Below, one piece after another: positions 44,055-53,104 of a DNA stretch of 64,000 bases (positions are counted from its first letter, which is position 1; each line of letters starts with the position of its first letter). This DNA is from Solibacillus sp. R5-41 (GTDB lineage Bacteria; Bacillota; Bacilli; Bacillales_A; Planococcaceae), in contig NZ_CP024123.1 in NCBI RefSeq assembly GCF_002736105.1, positions 4,044,001-4,108,000 of the forward strand, written 5' to 3'. Both the position numbers and the translations under genes were made by a program. A model generated the notes under the pieces. That model was not told the origin of the DNA, searched no databases, and was given only the letters and a program-made list of their open reading frames with translations.

Positions 44055-44832
44055 TAGTACGATTTTCAAACAAACTTTGCGTGCTAATATAAAGCTTTGG
44101 CTTATTTTCACTCTTGTTTTAACTTTATTGCAAATCGTAATGGTCTCTGTTTTCGATGATAGTATGATAACAGATATTAGTCATATGGTAGAAGGTACGC
44201 CATTTGCAGGATTTTTTGCACAAACGACATTGCTGAGCATGCTTGCTTCTACATTTTATTCGATTCACGGTGTTATTTTTCCAATTATTTATATCATTAT
44301 GACTGCAAATAGTTTAATTGCTGCTCAAGTTGATCGTGGCTCCATGGCTTACTTATTATCAACACCTACAAAACGCTCAACAATAATTGTGACACAGGCT
44401 TCTTTCTTAGTTATCGCTTTAGTTGTGATGTTCAGTATTGAAACAGCTGCTGGCTTCATTGCGCTTCAAGTATTTCAATCTGATGTGGATGTTGTAATAG
44501 CTGATTTTATGATGTTGAATGTTGGTTTATTTTTATTAATGTTTGCCATTAGCGGCATTTCGTTCTTCTTCTCAAGCTATTGCAACTTATCGAAAAACTC
44601 GCTTGCTTTTGGAGCTGGTATTCCCATCGCTTTTTTCTTATTTCAGCTACTAAGTTCCGTTGACGAAAGCCTTGATGTACTCAGCTATTTCACAATGAAT
44701 GCACTATTTGATACAGCCGCTATTTTAGAAGGCTGTAACTATTGGTGGAAGTTTGGCATTCTTTTAGGTGTTGGCATTGTTCTTTATATTGCGAGTTTAG
44801 AAGTATTTAAACGAAAAGATCTTCCGCTATAA
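44047..44832 (+). CDS. ABC transporter permease
   Basis: A 261-residue membrane protein with six hydrophobic segments, including FPIIYIIMTANSLIAAQVDRGSMAYLLSTPTKR, typical of ABC-2 export permeases. It is the only membrane gene in the operon, so it probably acts as a homodimer with the ATPase pair. RBS AGGAGG lies upstream within the preceding gene. Substrate unknown. Confidence 0.85.
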   Translation: MFNSTIFKQTLRANIKLWLIFTLVLTLLQIVMVSVFDDSMITDISHMVEGTPFAGFFAQTTLLSMLASTFYSIHGVIFPIIYIIMTANSLIAAQVDRGSMAYLLSTPTKRSTIIVTQASFLVIALVVMFSIETAAGFIALQVFQSDVDVVIADFMMLNVGLFLLMFAISGISFFFSSYCNLSKNSLAFGAGIPIAFFLFQLLSSVDESLDVLSYFTMNALFDTAAILEGCNYWWKFGILLGVGIVLYIASLEVFKRKDLPL

Positions 44833-44895
44833 TTTTTTAAAATTATTTGGAGCAGCCCCCCAAATGATTGAGGCTTTTCCACCTTGGAATAGAAA

Positions 44896-44934
44896 ACAGC
44901 GAGGATTCCACTAGTTTTGTAGAATCCTCGCTGT
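44896..44934. terminator. hairpin after the ABC operon
   Basis: Perfect 13-base stem ACAGCGAGGATTC / GAATCCTCGCTGT with a 13-base loop. The T-run is weak on the plus strand, but it lies about 65 bases past the permease stop and is the only strong hairpin. Confidence 0.6.
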
Positions 44935-45053
44935 GTAAAGCTAACAATATCTTGCAAACGTTTCTGTTGTTGTTAATTCATCATCTTCTACAATTTACGT
45001 ATCTTCTTTAATTCTAATTTCCCCAACATCTGTGATTGTTTCAGTTACTTTTT

Positions 45054-46258
45054 TTAGAAAAAAATTGGTGCCGAGTCTACATTTTTTAACCACCGATTTT
45101 CTAGACCATCAATTCTTTCTTTAATCCAAACATCTCCTTTGTTTTCTTTAGCAGATGTTCGATACCAAGTAATAGTTGAACCAACCACTTGAGGTGAATT
45201 ATCTATTTTATTGTTAATTGGAAAGGTCAGCTGCTTTTGTTCTCCTGATTTAATATTAATTACATATAGCGCTGTAAACAAAGCTGGAACTGGTCCCTCA
45301 TTCCACTTTTTATTTTCTTTTGCCCGAGCAACAATTATCTCATCCGGAGAAAACCACTCTAAATCAAGGTCAACATAACCTTTTGGTGTGTATTCTTTAG
45401 GTTTATTCTCGAATGGAATATCAGCAACTGCTGCATTTTTGTTTTCAACGTAAAATCTCCCTTCACCTGATATAAAGGCTAGTTGATTTTTTGTAGGGGA
45501 CCACTTTATCCAACTTTCATTCCCAAGCATTTTTCCTATAACTTGAAAGTTGTCTCCTACTGATGAAAGTACAGATAGTGTATTGCTATCAGCGGACCAA
45601 GATGCAGTGGGTGTTAATAGGAAGCTAACCCATTTTCCATCAGGACTCCATTTGAAATATTCTGCATCAATCGCAAATAAGTCAGATGTATTTGTTTGAA
45701 CGGTGTAAAAAGGTTTTATTTTATTCGAATCAAGATTTGCATCTACGGGCACCTTAAAAAGATGAACTGGTTCCCATCCAGTAGGTAGCAGATTAGATTG
45801 AGATGAAACGATAAACTCTTTTCCGTTGGGGAACCATTCAAAATCACTAACACCTAGAGATACATTTTCAAAACCTTGTGGTCGACCATTTTTTGTTTTT
45901 GTAACATTTAAGACACCACCCGAAGTGTACGCTAGTTGATTGGATGTTGGTGACCACTTATAATTACTCGTTTCAATTGAGATATATGGCAAATAGTTTT
46001 CCTTTTTCTTCAAATCATAAATAAATTGGTGTTTTCGCCATTTTTATCACCTGCTGTATACGCAATAAATTGACCATCTTTTGACCACTGTGGATTAGAT
46101 ACATAAGTGTTTTTTGTAAGTTGCGTTTCTTTATCGCCCTCCTTCATCCAAAGTTGATGATCTCTTATAAAGGCAGCTTTAAGTGGAACTTCAGCTGATG
46201 CACCTGTTGTAAAACTAATACTAACAAATAGTAGTAATAATAAAATCCTAATTGCCAA
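45054..46258 (-). pseudogene. TolB/PD40 beta-propeller-like secreted protein, split by a frameshift
   Basis: Two reading frames, 46258-46010 (signal peptide FVSISFTTGASA, then PQWSKDGQFIAYTAGDKNGENTNLF) and 46013-45054 (KWSPTSNQLAYTSGG; SPDGKWVSFLLTP; repeated W-S/F-P motifs), form one protein with PD40 repeats. They meet at a (TTTA)2 tract; restoring one TTTA gives NLFIYDLKKKENY and joins the frames. TTG start at 46258 behind GGAGG. Exported, probably a surface binding protein. Whether this copy is dead or the sequence has an error is unclear. Confidence 0.7.
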
Positions 46259-46450
46259 TAAGGACACCTCCTAATTATAAGGTGTCCTTATGAAAGATAT
46301 ATATTCGTCCATTGAACATAACATTAGCTGGTACCACTCATCATTTTATATAAAGGGAAACATCCACTTTTTCAAACTTCCCCATTTCATTATCTTCATT
46401 GATTAATAGCGTGAACACTATTTAGTTCCACAATATAACTCGATGCCACG

Positions 46451-48100
46451 TTATTTTCCATGCTTAAGCGGAACACGTAGTACATCGTCGCGCTTATGGG
46501 TTGTATAATTCGAAATGAAAATGTCGAGCTCGGTCTTATCGAAATTCTCATACACATCCATATTTTTATTATTATCATCGCCAAATATCCCCAACATCGC
46601 AGGCGTTCCATACTCCCGCTCTTTACCGTCTAGATAATAGGTTTGAACGACTCCCCCGAATGTTGAGTCTGAGCTTAAGGATTCCACATAGAGGTTATTG
46701 TCCTTCATATAATAAGTCCATGAAATCGGATAACCCCCAATGTGAGTGGTTAAGTTTTGAGGTTCCGCTGATATGCCGGTCAAGCGTATCGGATTGTTGT
46801 CGCCATCAGCTTCATCGACGCGGCGCTTGGCGATAAACGTCATGGGTTGATTTACCAAACTCATCGCATCAATTCCAGTCATTTCAAAACGTAGCTCCAT
46901 ATTGTTAGGTTTTCCTTCTATACTCCATACACGCCCAGTTAATAGAGTCCCTCCTACATCCAGTTGATAGTCCCTATAAGGGAATGTGTAATATCTACCT
47001 CTACCTTCGATAATGAGGCGAACTTGAGTTGGTGTAACTGTCATCTCACGAATTTCCCTTTCGCCAGGCACATCAACCAGAGGGATATTTAACACTTCCT
47101 TAAATGATCCGTTTTCCAAATGTTTTTTAGACAAAGCTAAATTTAAGCTCCAGTTACCTTCAGTAGTTTCTAGTGTGTGAACATAAGTTAGCTGGAATTT
47201 GGTGCCCTCCTCACGTAAGGCGTCAGATTTGAATATTTGGCGGTTTACTTCTTCTCCTGTCGCTGTTCGAGTTCCGAAGTAAGATGTTTCTGCTTCTGTA
47301 ATAGATTTATTCGTGTTATCAATAGCTTCAATGCGTACCCAACTTTTACCTACCATCTCAGGGTTTGTAAATGTTACGGTTGATCGAAGAAGCACTTTAT
47401 CTTCCGGCTGTTCAAATGTTTCCATCGTTACGCTACCAATCCCGCCTTTCTGAACTTGAAACACTTGCTTATTGGGGTCGTTAGGGTCGTAGTTAATTGG
47501 CTGACTCGTATCGCCAATTAACTTAATATTCTCTATAACAAACTCAACATCAGCCGTCTTTCCTTTTGCAACCCAATCAGTCTCAAAATAACCTTGGAAC
47601 ATACCGAGCTCATCATTCCACTTATGTGTATATCTTCCTTCTATTAAATTACCCTTAAGATCCTTCAGCCCGATTTGTTCAAAGCTTACTTCCTTTCCAG
47701 CCCATGATGTGCCAGGTTTCAAACTATACAGTAGGACGGTTCTGTTATCGTCTAAAAATGCTGTATGCACGGTTAGCTTTATGTCGTTCTTTGTAACGGA
47801 TTGCTCGATTGATTGTCCAAGTCCTTGTTCTAACGCTGTCTGAATACCCTCTCTATAAGAAAGGATGTTGGACCAGTCATAAGTTAGTGCTCCATAAACG
47901 GGTGTTGCCAATAAAGCGACAGTTAACCCCGCTATTAAGGCAAATCGTTTTCGTCTTCGAGGAACAATTACAACTGGTTTGCCTCCATTAGTCTTCAGTT
48001 CATCCTGCTGAATATCGTTCCACATTTGATCAAAATCTGGATAAGATATATTATCCGGTTCCTTCATTTCATTTTTAATCTTCTTTTCAAAGCGTTCCAA
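46451..48100 (-). CDS. anti-sigma factor, DUF4179-type membrane protein
   Basis: A 549-residue protein with a short cytoplasmic N-terminus (MERFEKKIKNEMKEPDN, WNDIQQDEL), one membrane helix (RFALIAGLTVALLATPVYGAL, about residues 52-72) and a large extracytoplasmic beta-rich domain. The DUF4179 start (SYREGIQTALEQGLGQSIEQSV) follows the helix. It overlaps the ECF sigma gene by 14 bases, the usual sigma/anti-sigma layout. TTG start behind GGGGGAG. It would hold the sigma factor inactive until an envelope signal arrives. Confidence 0.82.
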   Translation of the reverse strand: MERFEKKIKNEMKEPDNISYPDFDQMWNDIQQDELKTNGGKPVVIVPRRRKRFALIAGLTVALLATPVYGALTYDWSNILSYREGIQTALEQGLGQSIEQSVTKNDIKLTVHTAFLDDNRTVLLYSLKPGTSWAGKEVSFEQIGLKDLKGNLIEGRYTHKWNDELGMFQGYFETDWVAKGKTADVEFVIENIKLIGDTSQPINYDPNDPNKQVFQVQKGGIGSVTMETFEQPEDKVLLRSTVTFTNPEMVGKSWVRIEAIDNTNKSITEAETSYFGTRTATGEEVNRQIFKSDALREEGTKFQLTYVHTLETTEGNWSLNLALSKKHLENGSFKEVLNIPLVDVPGEREIREMTVTPTQVRLIIEGRGRYYTFPYRDYQLDVGGTLLTGRVWSIEGKPNNMELRFEMTGIDAMSLVNQPMTFIAKRRVDEADGDNNPIRLTGISAEPQNLTTHIGGYPISWTYYMKDNNLYVESLSSDSTFGGVVQTYYLDGKEREYGTPAMLGIFGDDNNKNMDVYENFDKTELDIFISNYTTHKRDDVLRVPLKHGK

Positions 48101-48620
48101 ATTGATTCTCCCCCTTCAACCATGAGCTGTTATTGGATTCAAGCTTTTTGCGCAAAATTTTCAATGCCTTATGAAGCCTCGACTTCACTGTGCCTACAGG
48201 TATTTTTAAGATTTCTGCAATTTCCACCATCGATAACTCGCCAATATAGCGGAGGGTAACAACTGCCATCAACTTATCTGGAAGCTGCTTCAAAAGTTCC
48301 TCCCATTCAGCTGCAACTGTTTTCTCTAATAGGATAGTGTCTACCGATTTAACCGATGCCGTAGTCTGTTCATGGGACCATTGAATCTGCTCCTGCTTTT
48401 CACGCTGGGTTTGATTCCTTTTTAGTAAATTTAAGCAATGATTCATCGCGATGCGCATAATCCATGCCCGTGTATGCTCAACATCTTTCCAATCTTGGCG
48501 AAAAATTGTGACAAACACGTCATGGCAAATATCCTCTGCATCTTGTTTGTTCCGCAGCATGTAATAGCAGGTGCGGTATACATCTTTGTTATATGCATCG
48601 AATAATTCTCGTTCGGTCAA
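48087..48620 (-). CDS. ECF-type RNA polymerase sigma factor
   Basis: A 177-residue sigma-70 protein of the ECF class. Region 2 is seen as CYYMLRNKQDAEDICHDVFVTIFR and region 4 as LPDKLMAVVTLRYIGELSMVEIAEILKIPVGTVKSRLHKALKIL. TTG start with AAAGGGG upstream. It overlaps the anti-sigma gene, so both are made together. Its own promoter probably includes TGAACTTTTT at about 48680 on the minus strand, which resembles ECF -35 elements; the -10 is not clear. Confidence 0.88.
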   Translation of the reverse strand: MTERELFDAYNKDVYRTCYYMLRNKQDAEDICHDVFVTIFRQDWKDVEHTRAWIMRIAMNHCLNLLKRNQTQREKQEQIQWSHEQTTASVKSVDTILLEKTVAAEWEELLKQLPDKLMAVVTLRYIGELSMVEIAEILKIPVGTVKSRLHKALKILRKKLESNNSSWLKGENQFGTL

Positions 48621-48866
48621 TTCGAGGCACCCCTTTCTTCACGTTATACTTTATAAACAAATGACTCTTGGAAAAAGTTCACTTTTATTGGATATTGAGG
48701 TAGTTATTCTCAATTGTTACTGAAGTGCTTTTTGTAAACTTTGTCGTCTATGTTAAAGTAACCCGTTTAAAACACCTTAATTTTCCATTCCACTTCGTTA
48801 CTTTAATAATAACTCTACACCGTCATCATTTGGATAACTTGTTCCATTTACAATCGCGACCACACA
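48621..48866. other. intergenic region upstream of the ECF sigma gene
   Basis: AT-rich. Carries the TGAACTTTTT element about 65 bases before the sigma start, a candidate autoregulatory promoter part. No gene seen. Confidence 0.35.
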
Positions 48867-48903
48867 CAAAATAAGACCACCCATCAGAGTGGTCTTATTT
48901 TGT
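48867..48903 (-). terminator. terminator of the LytTR/ABC operon
   Basis: Stem AAAATAAGACCAC / GTGGTCTTATTTT with an 8-base loop, about 40 bases beyond the permease stop. Confidence 0.8.
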
Positions 48904-48941
48904 ATTTATGCAAATGCAATACGTTTCTTAAATAGTCGTTT

Positions 48942-49817
48942 CTATTTATTCTTCTTTTTAAATATAAGTATGGATAACACTGCTAGTACAATTGTTGTGA
49001 CTAATATAACAAGCAAACTCGTAGTAGAAGCTAGTAATTTGCCATTCATTTCATAGACGATGCCATAGTTTATTTTATAAGCCTCTACCTGTGCATCTGG
49101 TGCCCCTGCAAAAACAGTTTGTATTGAGTTATGCATAAATGCCTCGCGTAAAAGAACAGTCGTATGACTGATTGGAAAATACATAATCAGGTTTTGTGCA
49201 AATCCAGGCAATACCCCAAAAGGAACATACACACCACAGAGAAACCCTATTACTGTTCCAACAATTGTAGTTAATGTAGAATACGCATTTTGTGAGTGAA
49301 CAAATAATACGAGAAACATATTAAATGTACTTGCTAATAGGACAGATAAAATTAATATCCCTATCACTTTCACCATTTCCGTACTATTTAATAGCTGACC
49401 ACCTGTTGCAACAATAAAAACTTCGCATGCAATAAAAGCTATGAATGAAAAGATAAATCCGATGAAAAAAGCATTTATTATATAACTAAGTTGAATTTTT
49501 GCTCTTGAAATAGGTGCCGTTAAAAAATCGGCTGCTGATTTAGATTCAAGATCTTGTATAGCGATTCCAAATGCACCAAGTGTCGTTGTCACCGCAATCA
49601 TTGATAATAAACCCGCAACTAACCATTCATTTACCATTGTTATTGTTTCTGGAGTAGCTTTAGTCACCTGTTCAATGGAATCAACTTGCATCTTTTGTAG
49701 AAAGATACCGTATAAAGCAATCACAATGATGATAGATAATAATGAAAAGAATACTTGTGTTTTATCTCTTCGAAACATTTTATTATTCCGAGCTACTAAA
49801 CTAATTAATGCTTCCAT
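48942..49817 (-). CDS. ABC-2 type permease
   Basis: A 291-residue permease with six membrane helices. The helix-loop region IAIQDLESKSAADFLTAPISRAKIQLSYI is typical of the ABC-2 family, with a periplasmic loop of MNNSIQTVFAGAPDAQVEAY type near the C-terminus. It shares a single-base overlap with the ATPase gene. Likely drug, lipid or peptide exporter. Confidence 0.85.
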   Translation of the reverse strand: MEALISLVARNNKMFRRDKTQVFFSLLSIIIVIALYGIFLQKMQVDSIEQVTKATPETITMVNEWLVAGLLSMIAVTTTLGAFGIAIQDLESKSAADFLTAPISRAKIQLSYIINAFFIGFIFSFIAFIACEVFIVATGGQLLNSTEMVKVIGILILSVLLASTFNMFLVLFVHSQNAYSTLTTIVGTVIGFLCGVYVPFGVLPGFAQNLIMYFPISHTTVLLREAFMHNSIQTVFAGAPDAQVEAYKINYGIVYEMNGKLLASTTSLLVILVTTIVLAVLSILIFKKKNK

Positions 49818-50734
49818 TAAACCGCATCCCCCTCATGCATAATATGAATAAATACGTCGTCCATCGTGCCTTTAATCACCTCAAATGATGCAATCAATGG
49901 TTCCATTTGTTTTAATAATGCTAAAGCATGCATGGTAGAAGTAACTCGAATCGAAAAAACACAATTTCGTACAGTAAAGGTTACCCCATTTTGTTGTAGC
50001 CACTTTTCCCCTTCAGCTATATTTTGAAAAACAATTTCTAGCTGGTCATAGGCATATTTCGTTTTTAATGCATCCGGTGTCCCTTCGGCAACAATTTCCC
50101 CATTTTTCAAAACAACAACCTGATTTGCAACGGCAGCTTCCTCCATATAATGAGTTGTTAAAAACACCGTCATATTTGTTTCCTCTTGCAATCTTTTAAT
50201 GGCCTGCCAAACAAATTGACGCGTTTGAGGGTCTAACCCAGTAGTTGGCTCATCTAAAAATAATATTTTTGGGCGATGAATTAACGCTCTTGCAATATCG
50301 GCCCGTCTCTTTTGACCACCTGATAATGCACTGTATTTTTTCTGCTCAATATCATCTAACTGTAAATAGGTCGAAACAAATTGATAATTTTGCTGTAACT
50401 GAACTTTCGATAGACCATACATTTTTCCTCGATGTATAATATTTTCATAAACCGTTAATTTGTCATCTAACAAGCTTTGTTGAAAAACAACACCAATTGA
50501 CTTTCGGATATTCGCTTGATTATTCTCATCTAAATCATAGTCATTAATACGAACCGTACCACTTGTTTTTTGCAATAATGTGCATAAAATTTCAATTGTA
50601 GTAGATTTGCCAGCACCGTTTGTTCCTAAAAAAGCAAAGAGCGTACCTTCTTCAACTGTAAATGAAATACCTTTTACAGCTTTATGCTGACCATATGTCT
50701 TCTGCAAATTTTCAACTTGTATAATCCTTTTCAT
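49817..50734 (-). CDS. ABC transporter ATP-binding protein, export type
   Basis: A 305-residue ATPase: Walker A GTNGAGKSTT, signature LSGGQKRRADIA, Walker B ILFLDEPTTGLD and switch His in FLTTHYMEEA. The C-terminal extension (about 90 residues) is normal for BcrA/CcmA-like drug-resistance ATPases. It overlaps the DUF3021 gene upstream by 4 bases and the permease downstream. Confidence 0.87.
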   Translation of the reverse strand: MKRIIQVENLQKTYGQHKAVKGISFTVEEGTLFAFLGTNGAGKSTTIEILCTLLQKTSGTVRINDYDLDENNQANIRKSIGVVFQQSLLDDKLTVYENIIHRGKMYGLSKVQLQQNYQFVSTYLQLDDIEQKKYSALSGGQKRRADIARALIHRPKILFLDEPTTGLDPQTRQFVWQAIKRLQEETNMTVFLTTHYMEEAAVANQVVVLKNGEIVAEGTPDALKTKYAYDQLEIVFQNIAEGEKWLQQNGVTFTVRNCVFSIRVTSTMHALALLKQMEPLIASFEVIKGTMDDVFIHIMHEGDAV

Positions 50735-51153
50735 TTCATTTCACCTCTTCTCTTTTTAATCGTTTTATTCAATTCATCTACATCTTTTTTCACTAAGTTT
50801 TGCATACCCCACCACGTACCACAATAAATGATTATTGTTATGATCAACACAACCATAATCGTCGATACATTCGATATGTCATACCAATTCCCAATAAAAC
50901 CTGCTGTAAATACACAGACTAGAATTCCTAAAAAATGCAACAATAACTGCCCTATAAATGGTATTTGTTCAACCTTAAAAATTTGTGAAATTACACTAAT
51001 CGCTAACCCCAACGCGATTGCGATGATGACTTCTACTATTAATTGCTGCCCATTCATTACGCCATTTGATGTGAAAATCATCGATGACATAATGATATAA
51101 GAGCAGCTTAGCGAGATGAGTACACTAATTATTACACTACGAAAAAATTGCAT
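50731..51153 (-). CDS. DUF3021 family membrane protein
   Basis: A 140-residue protein with four membrane helices and a charged C-terminal tail (NKTIKKRRGEMK). The ATG at 51153 is used because GAAAGGGGT precedes it. DUF3021 proteins are almost always encoded between a LytTR regulator and an ABC export pair, as here, and may sense the substrate or control the regulator. Confidence 0.8.
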   Translation of the reverse strand: MQFFRSVIISVLISLSCSYIIMSSMIFTSNGVMNGQQLIVEVIIAIALGLAISVISQIFKVEQIPFIGQLLLHFLGILVCVFTAGFIGNWYDISNVSTIMVVLIITIIIYCGTWWGMQNLVKKDVDELNKTIKKRRGEMK

Positions 51154-51154
51154 G

Positions 51155-51607
51155 TTAGTACCCCTTTCCAATTCCTAATTGTACTTTCAATTCTTTTAAA
51201 TATTTTCGGCTAATATGTATCGAAACGCCATTATCTAAAAGAACTTGAGTCGTTCCAATCGTCGCTAATTGAATCGAGGTAATTTTATTCAGATTAATAA
51301 GTGTAGATTTATTCACACGAACAAAATCCTTTGCAAATTGTACTTCAAGCTCATACAATTTTTTCTTCGCCTCAAACTCCTGCTCCTCTGTTTGTAAATA
51401 GACTTTTGATCCATCCGCATAAATCGAATAAATTTCATCAATCTTGAGCATGTGGATTTCTTGTTTTAAATAACCATCAATCATCTTTGAAACCTGTGTC
51501 GATTGTAATTGCCTCATCAATTGTTCAATTTGCTCATTGTACTCTTTTACATGAATATGAATTTCAGTTTCTTCAAGCTCATTATTAATTACTAAGTGAA
51601 TTTTCAT
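51155..51607 (-). CDS. LytTR-family DNA-binding regulator
   Basis: A 150-residue protein without a receiver domain. The C-terminal two thirds is a LytTR domain: DEIYSIYADGSKVYLQTEEQEF and FVRVNKSTLINLNKITSI, then VHISRKYLKELKVQLG. The first 50 residues form a helical region. It is first in the four-gene operon and probably binds its own promoter upstream. RBS TGGAGGAAT precedes the ATG. Its target and signal are unknown. Confidence 0.85.
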   Translation of the reverse strand: MKIHLVINNELEETEIHIHVKEYNEQIEQLMRQLQSTQVSKMIDGYLKQEIHMLKIDEIYSIYADGSKVYLQTEEQEFEAKKKLYELEVQFAKDFVRVNKSTLINLNKITSIQLATIGTTQVLLDNGVSIHISRKYLKELKVQLGIGKGY

Positions 51608-51905
51608 CCATATATTCCTCCATTACCATAATTTTACCACATGAATTTCCTAACAATGTAAATTCAATAATAAGTGGTTACTAAAGCATAATAAGAGGTA
51701 TCTTCCTTTTCATATGTGGAAATTTATGATTTCGCTTATCCAATTACTTCTAAGAATACCGCCTTGAAAATTAATTTAAAATATTGATACACTCCTTTGA
51801 TCATTGCATTCTTTTCCATTAAATGAATAAACGATAAAAATTAAATAAATTAATAATAAAATTAATATTATTGATTTTTATTTAAAATAAAATAAAATAT
51901 TTCAA
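51608..51905. other. divergent intergenic region
   Basis: About 350 bases, extremely AT-rich near 51830-51900, between the leftward LytTR operon and the rightward DUF2089 operon. It contains no ORF with an RBS. LytTR regulators bind imperfect direct repeats; none is clear enough to report. Confidence 0.4.
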
Positions 51906-51934
51906 TTTACACATTCAATTATCTGCTATATAAT
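51906..51934 (+). promoter_or_regulatory. promoter of the DUF2089 operon
   Basis: TTTACA (51906-51911), 17-base spacer and a perfect TATAAT (51929-51934), 30 bases before the ATG at 51964. Confidence 0.75.
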
Positions 51935-51963
51935 TAAAGCAATTAGAAGGAAGGGATTTCATT

Positions 51964-52326
51964 ATGGCATATAAAGTAATTACAAATTGTCCTGTCTGCA
52001 GTAAAACGTTGAAAATTACAAAGTTACATTGTTCGCATTGTCACACTACGATTGAAAATGAGTTTGAATTATCTAAGCTAGCATCTTTATCAAAGGATCA
52101 GCTTCATTTTGTAGAAGTATTTTTAACATGTAGAGGAAGTATTAAAGAAGTTGAAAAGGAATTAGGAATTTCGTATCCAACAGTTCGTGGTAAGCTAACA
52201 GACATCATTGAGTCCCTTGGATACGAGAAGAAGAAAAATAAAGTAGATGAGAAAAAAGTTGTAACAATGTTGGAAAATGGCGAAATCACAGCAGAAGAAG
52301 CCATTAAGCTCTTAAAAGAAGATTAG
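51964..52326 (+). CDS. DUF2089 family protein (zinc ribbon plus HTH)
   Basis: A 120-residue protein with an N-terminal zinc ribbon (CPVCSKTLKITKLHCSHC) and a helix-turn-helix region ELGISYPTVRGKLTDIIESLG, which is the DUF2089 layout. The C-terminal MLENGEITAEEAIKLLKE is a short SHOCT-like helix hairpin also found at the start of the next protein. RBS GAAGGAAGGG. It probably regulates the operon and may interact with the partner protein through the shared helix pair. Confidence 0.82.
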   Translation: MAYKVITNCPVCSKTLKITKLHCSHCHTTIENEFELSKLASLSKDQLHFVEVFLTCRGSIKEVEKELGISYPTVRGKLTDIIESLGYEKKKNKVDEKKVVTMLENGEITAEEAIKLLKED

Positions 52327-52338
52327 GGGGATTCGATT

Positions 52339-52728
52339 ATGAAAGAGGAAATTACAAAAGTATTAAAAATGGTTCAAGAAGGCAAAATTGATGCTGAAAC
52401 AGGATCAGAACTGATTCAAGTATTAAAAGAGAAAGAAGAAATAGGTAATAATGTACCCGAAAAATCGGATAACTATTTTGATAAAACATTAAAAATCCGT
52501 GTAGTATCAGCTGAAAATGATAATGTTGCGGTCAATTTGCCTATCAAGCTTGTCAAAGTCGTATTAATGGCTGGACATAGCATCGCTGCAAGCATTCCGC
52601 AATCGGAAAAATACGTTAAAGACTTAGACATCAACCTTATTATTGAAGCAATTGATAACGAATTAGTAGGACCAATTGTAGATGTTAAATCAGCAAACGG
52701 CGATACCGTTTCAGTCATCATTGATTAG
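52339..52728 (+). CDS. SHOCT-like helical plus beta protein, operon partner
   Basis: A 129-residue protein starting with the helix hairpin VLKMVQEGKIDAETGSELIQVL (SHOCT-like), followed by a beta domain TLKIRVVSAENDNVAVNLPIKLVKVVL and ending VDVKSANGDTVSVIID. This domain is repeated in the next gene (VKVKSKGVRFTIPIPYAVL, ending VDVKAQDGTEVKV). The set resembles the yvlB-type proteins of Bacilli. Function unknown. 12 bases after the regulator gene. Confidence 0.7.
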   Translation: MKEEITKVLKMVQEGKIDAETGSELIQVLKEKEEIGNNVPEKSDNYFDKTLKIRVVSAENDNVAVNLPIKLVKVVLMAGHSIAASIPQSEKYVKDLDINLIIEAIDNELVGPIVDVKSANGDTVSVIID

Positions 52729-52738
52729 TGGTTTCCTT

Positions 52739-53020
52739 ATGATACATGTAAAAGTGAAATCAAAAGGCGTTCGATTTACCATCCCCATTCCATATGCCGT
52801 TTTAAACATTGCAATTTCAATTTTGTCTTCAAAACTTTTTCAGCGCAATTTAAACAAATGGACTAAAGAGTCCTTCAAAAGAAAAAAACTGGACTTTTCT
52901 TTTCCACTAATAGATAAAAAATTGCTAAAGCCTATCGTCAAAGAACTGAAAAATTATAAGGGCATCATGCTAGTAGATGTCAAAGCTCAGGACGGTACGG
53001 AGGTTAAGGTAAGACTATAA
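52739..53020 (+). CDS. conserved hypothetical protein, operon partner
   Basis: A 93-residue basic protein related in its start and end to the protein encoded just upstream (domain duplication). The frame is open to 52682 inside the previous gene, but the ATG at 52739 gives MIHVKVKSKGVRF, and stands 10 bases after the preceding stop. The RBS is weak, so translation may be coupled. Function unknown. Confidence 0.65.
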   Translation: MIHVKVKSKGVRFTIPIPYAVLNIAISILSSKLFQRNLNKWTKESFKRKKLDFSFPLIDKKLLKPIVKELKNYKGIMLVDVKAQDGTEVKVRL

Positions 53021-53056
53021 TGTATCTTCACTCAGCACAATACTCCTTAAAAGTAA

Positions 53057-53096
53057 TACATCCGCTCGCTTATTTTAATTATAGGCGAACGGATGC
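53057..53096 (-). terminator. terminator between the DUF2089 operon and the GNAT gene
   Basis: Stem CATCCGTTCGCC / AGCGAGCGGATG with a 13-base loop, between the convergent ends. Confidence 0.65.
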
Positions 53097-53104
53097 ATCA
53101 AGAT

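Noticed and set aside
46010-46267. ATGA overlap of two genes as translational coupling
   Set aside because: The two frames together make one PD40-repeat protein, and the second part has no RBS of its own. Frameshift is the simpler reading.
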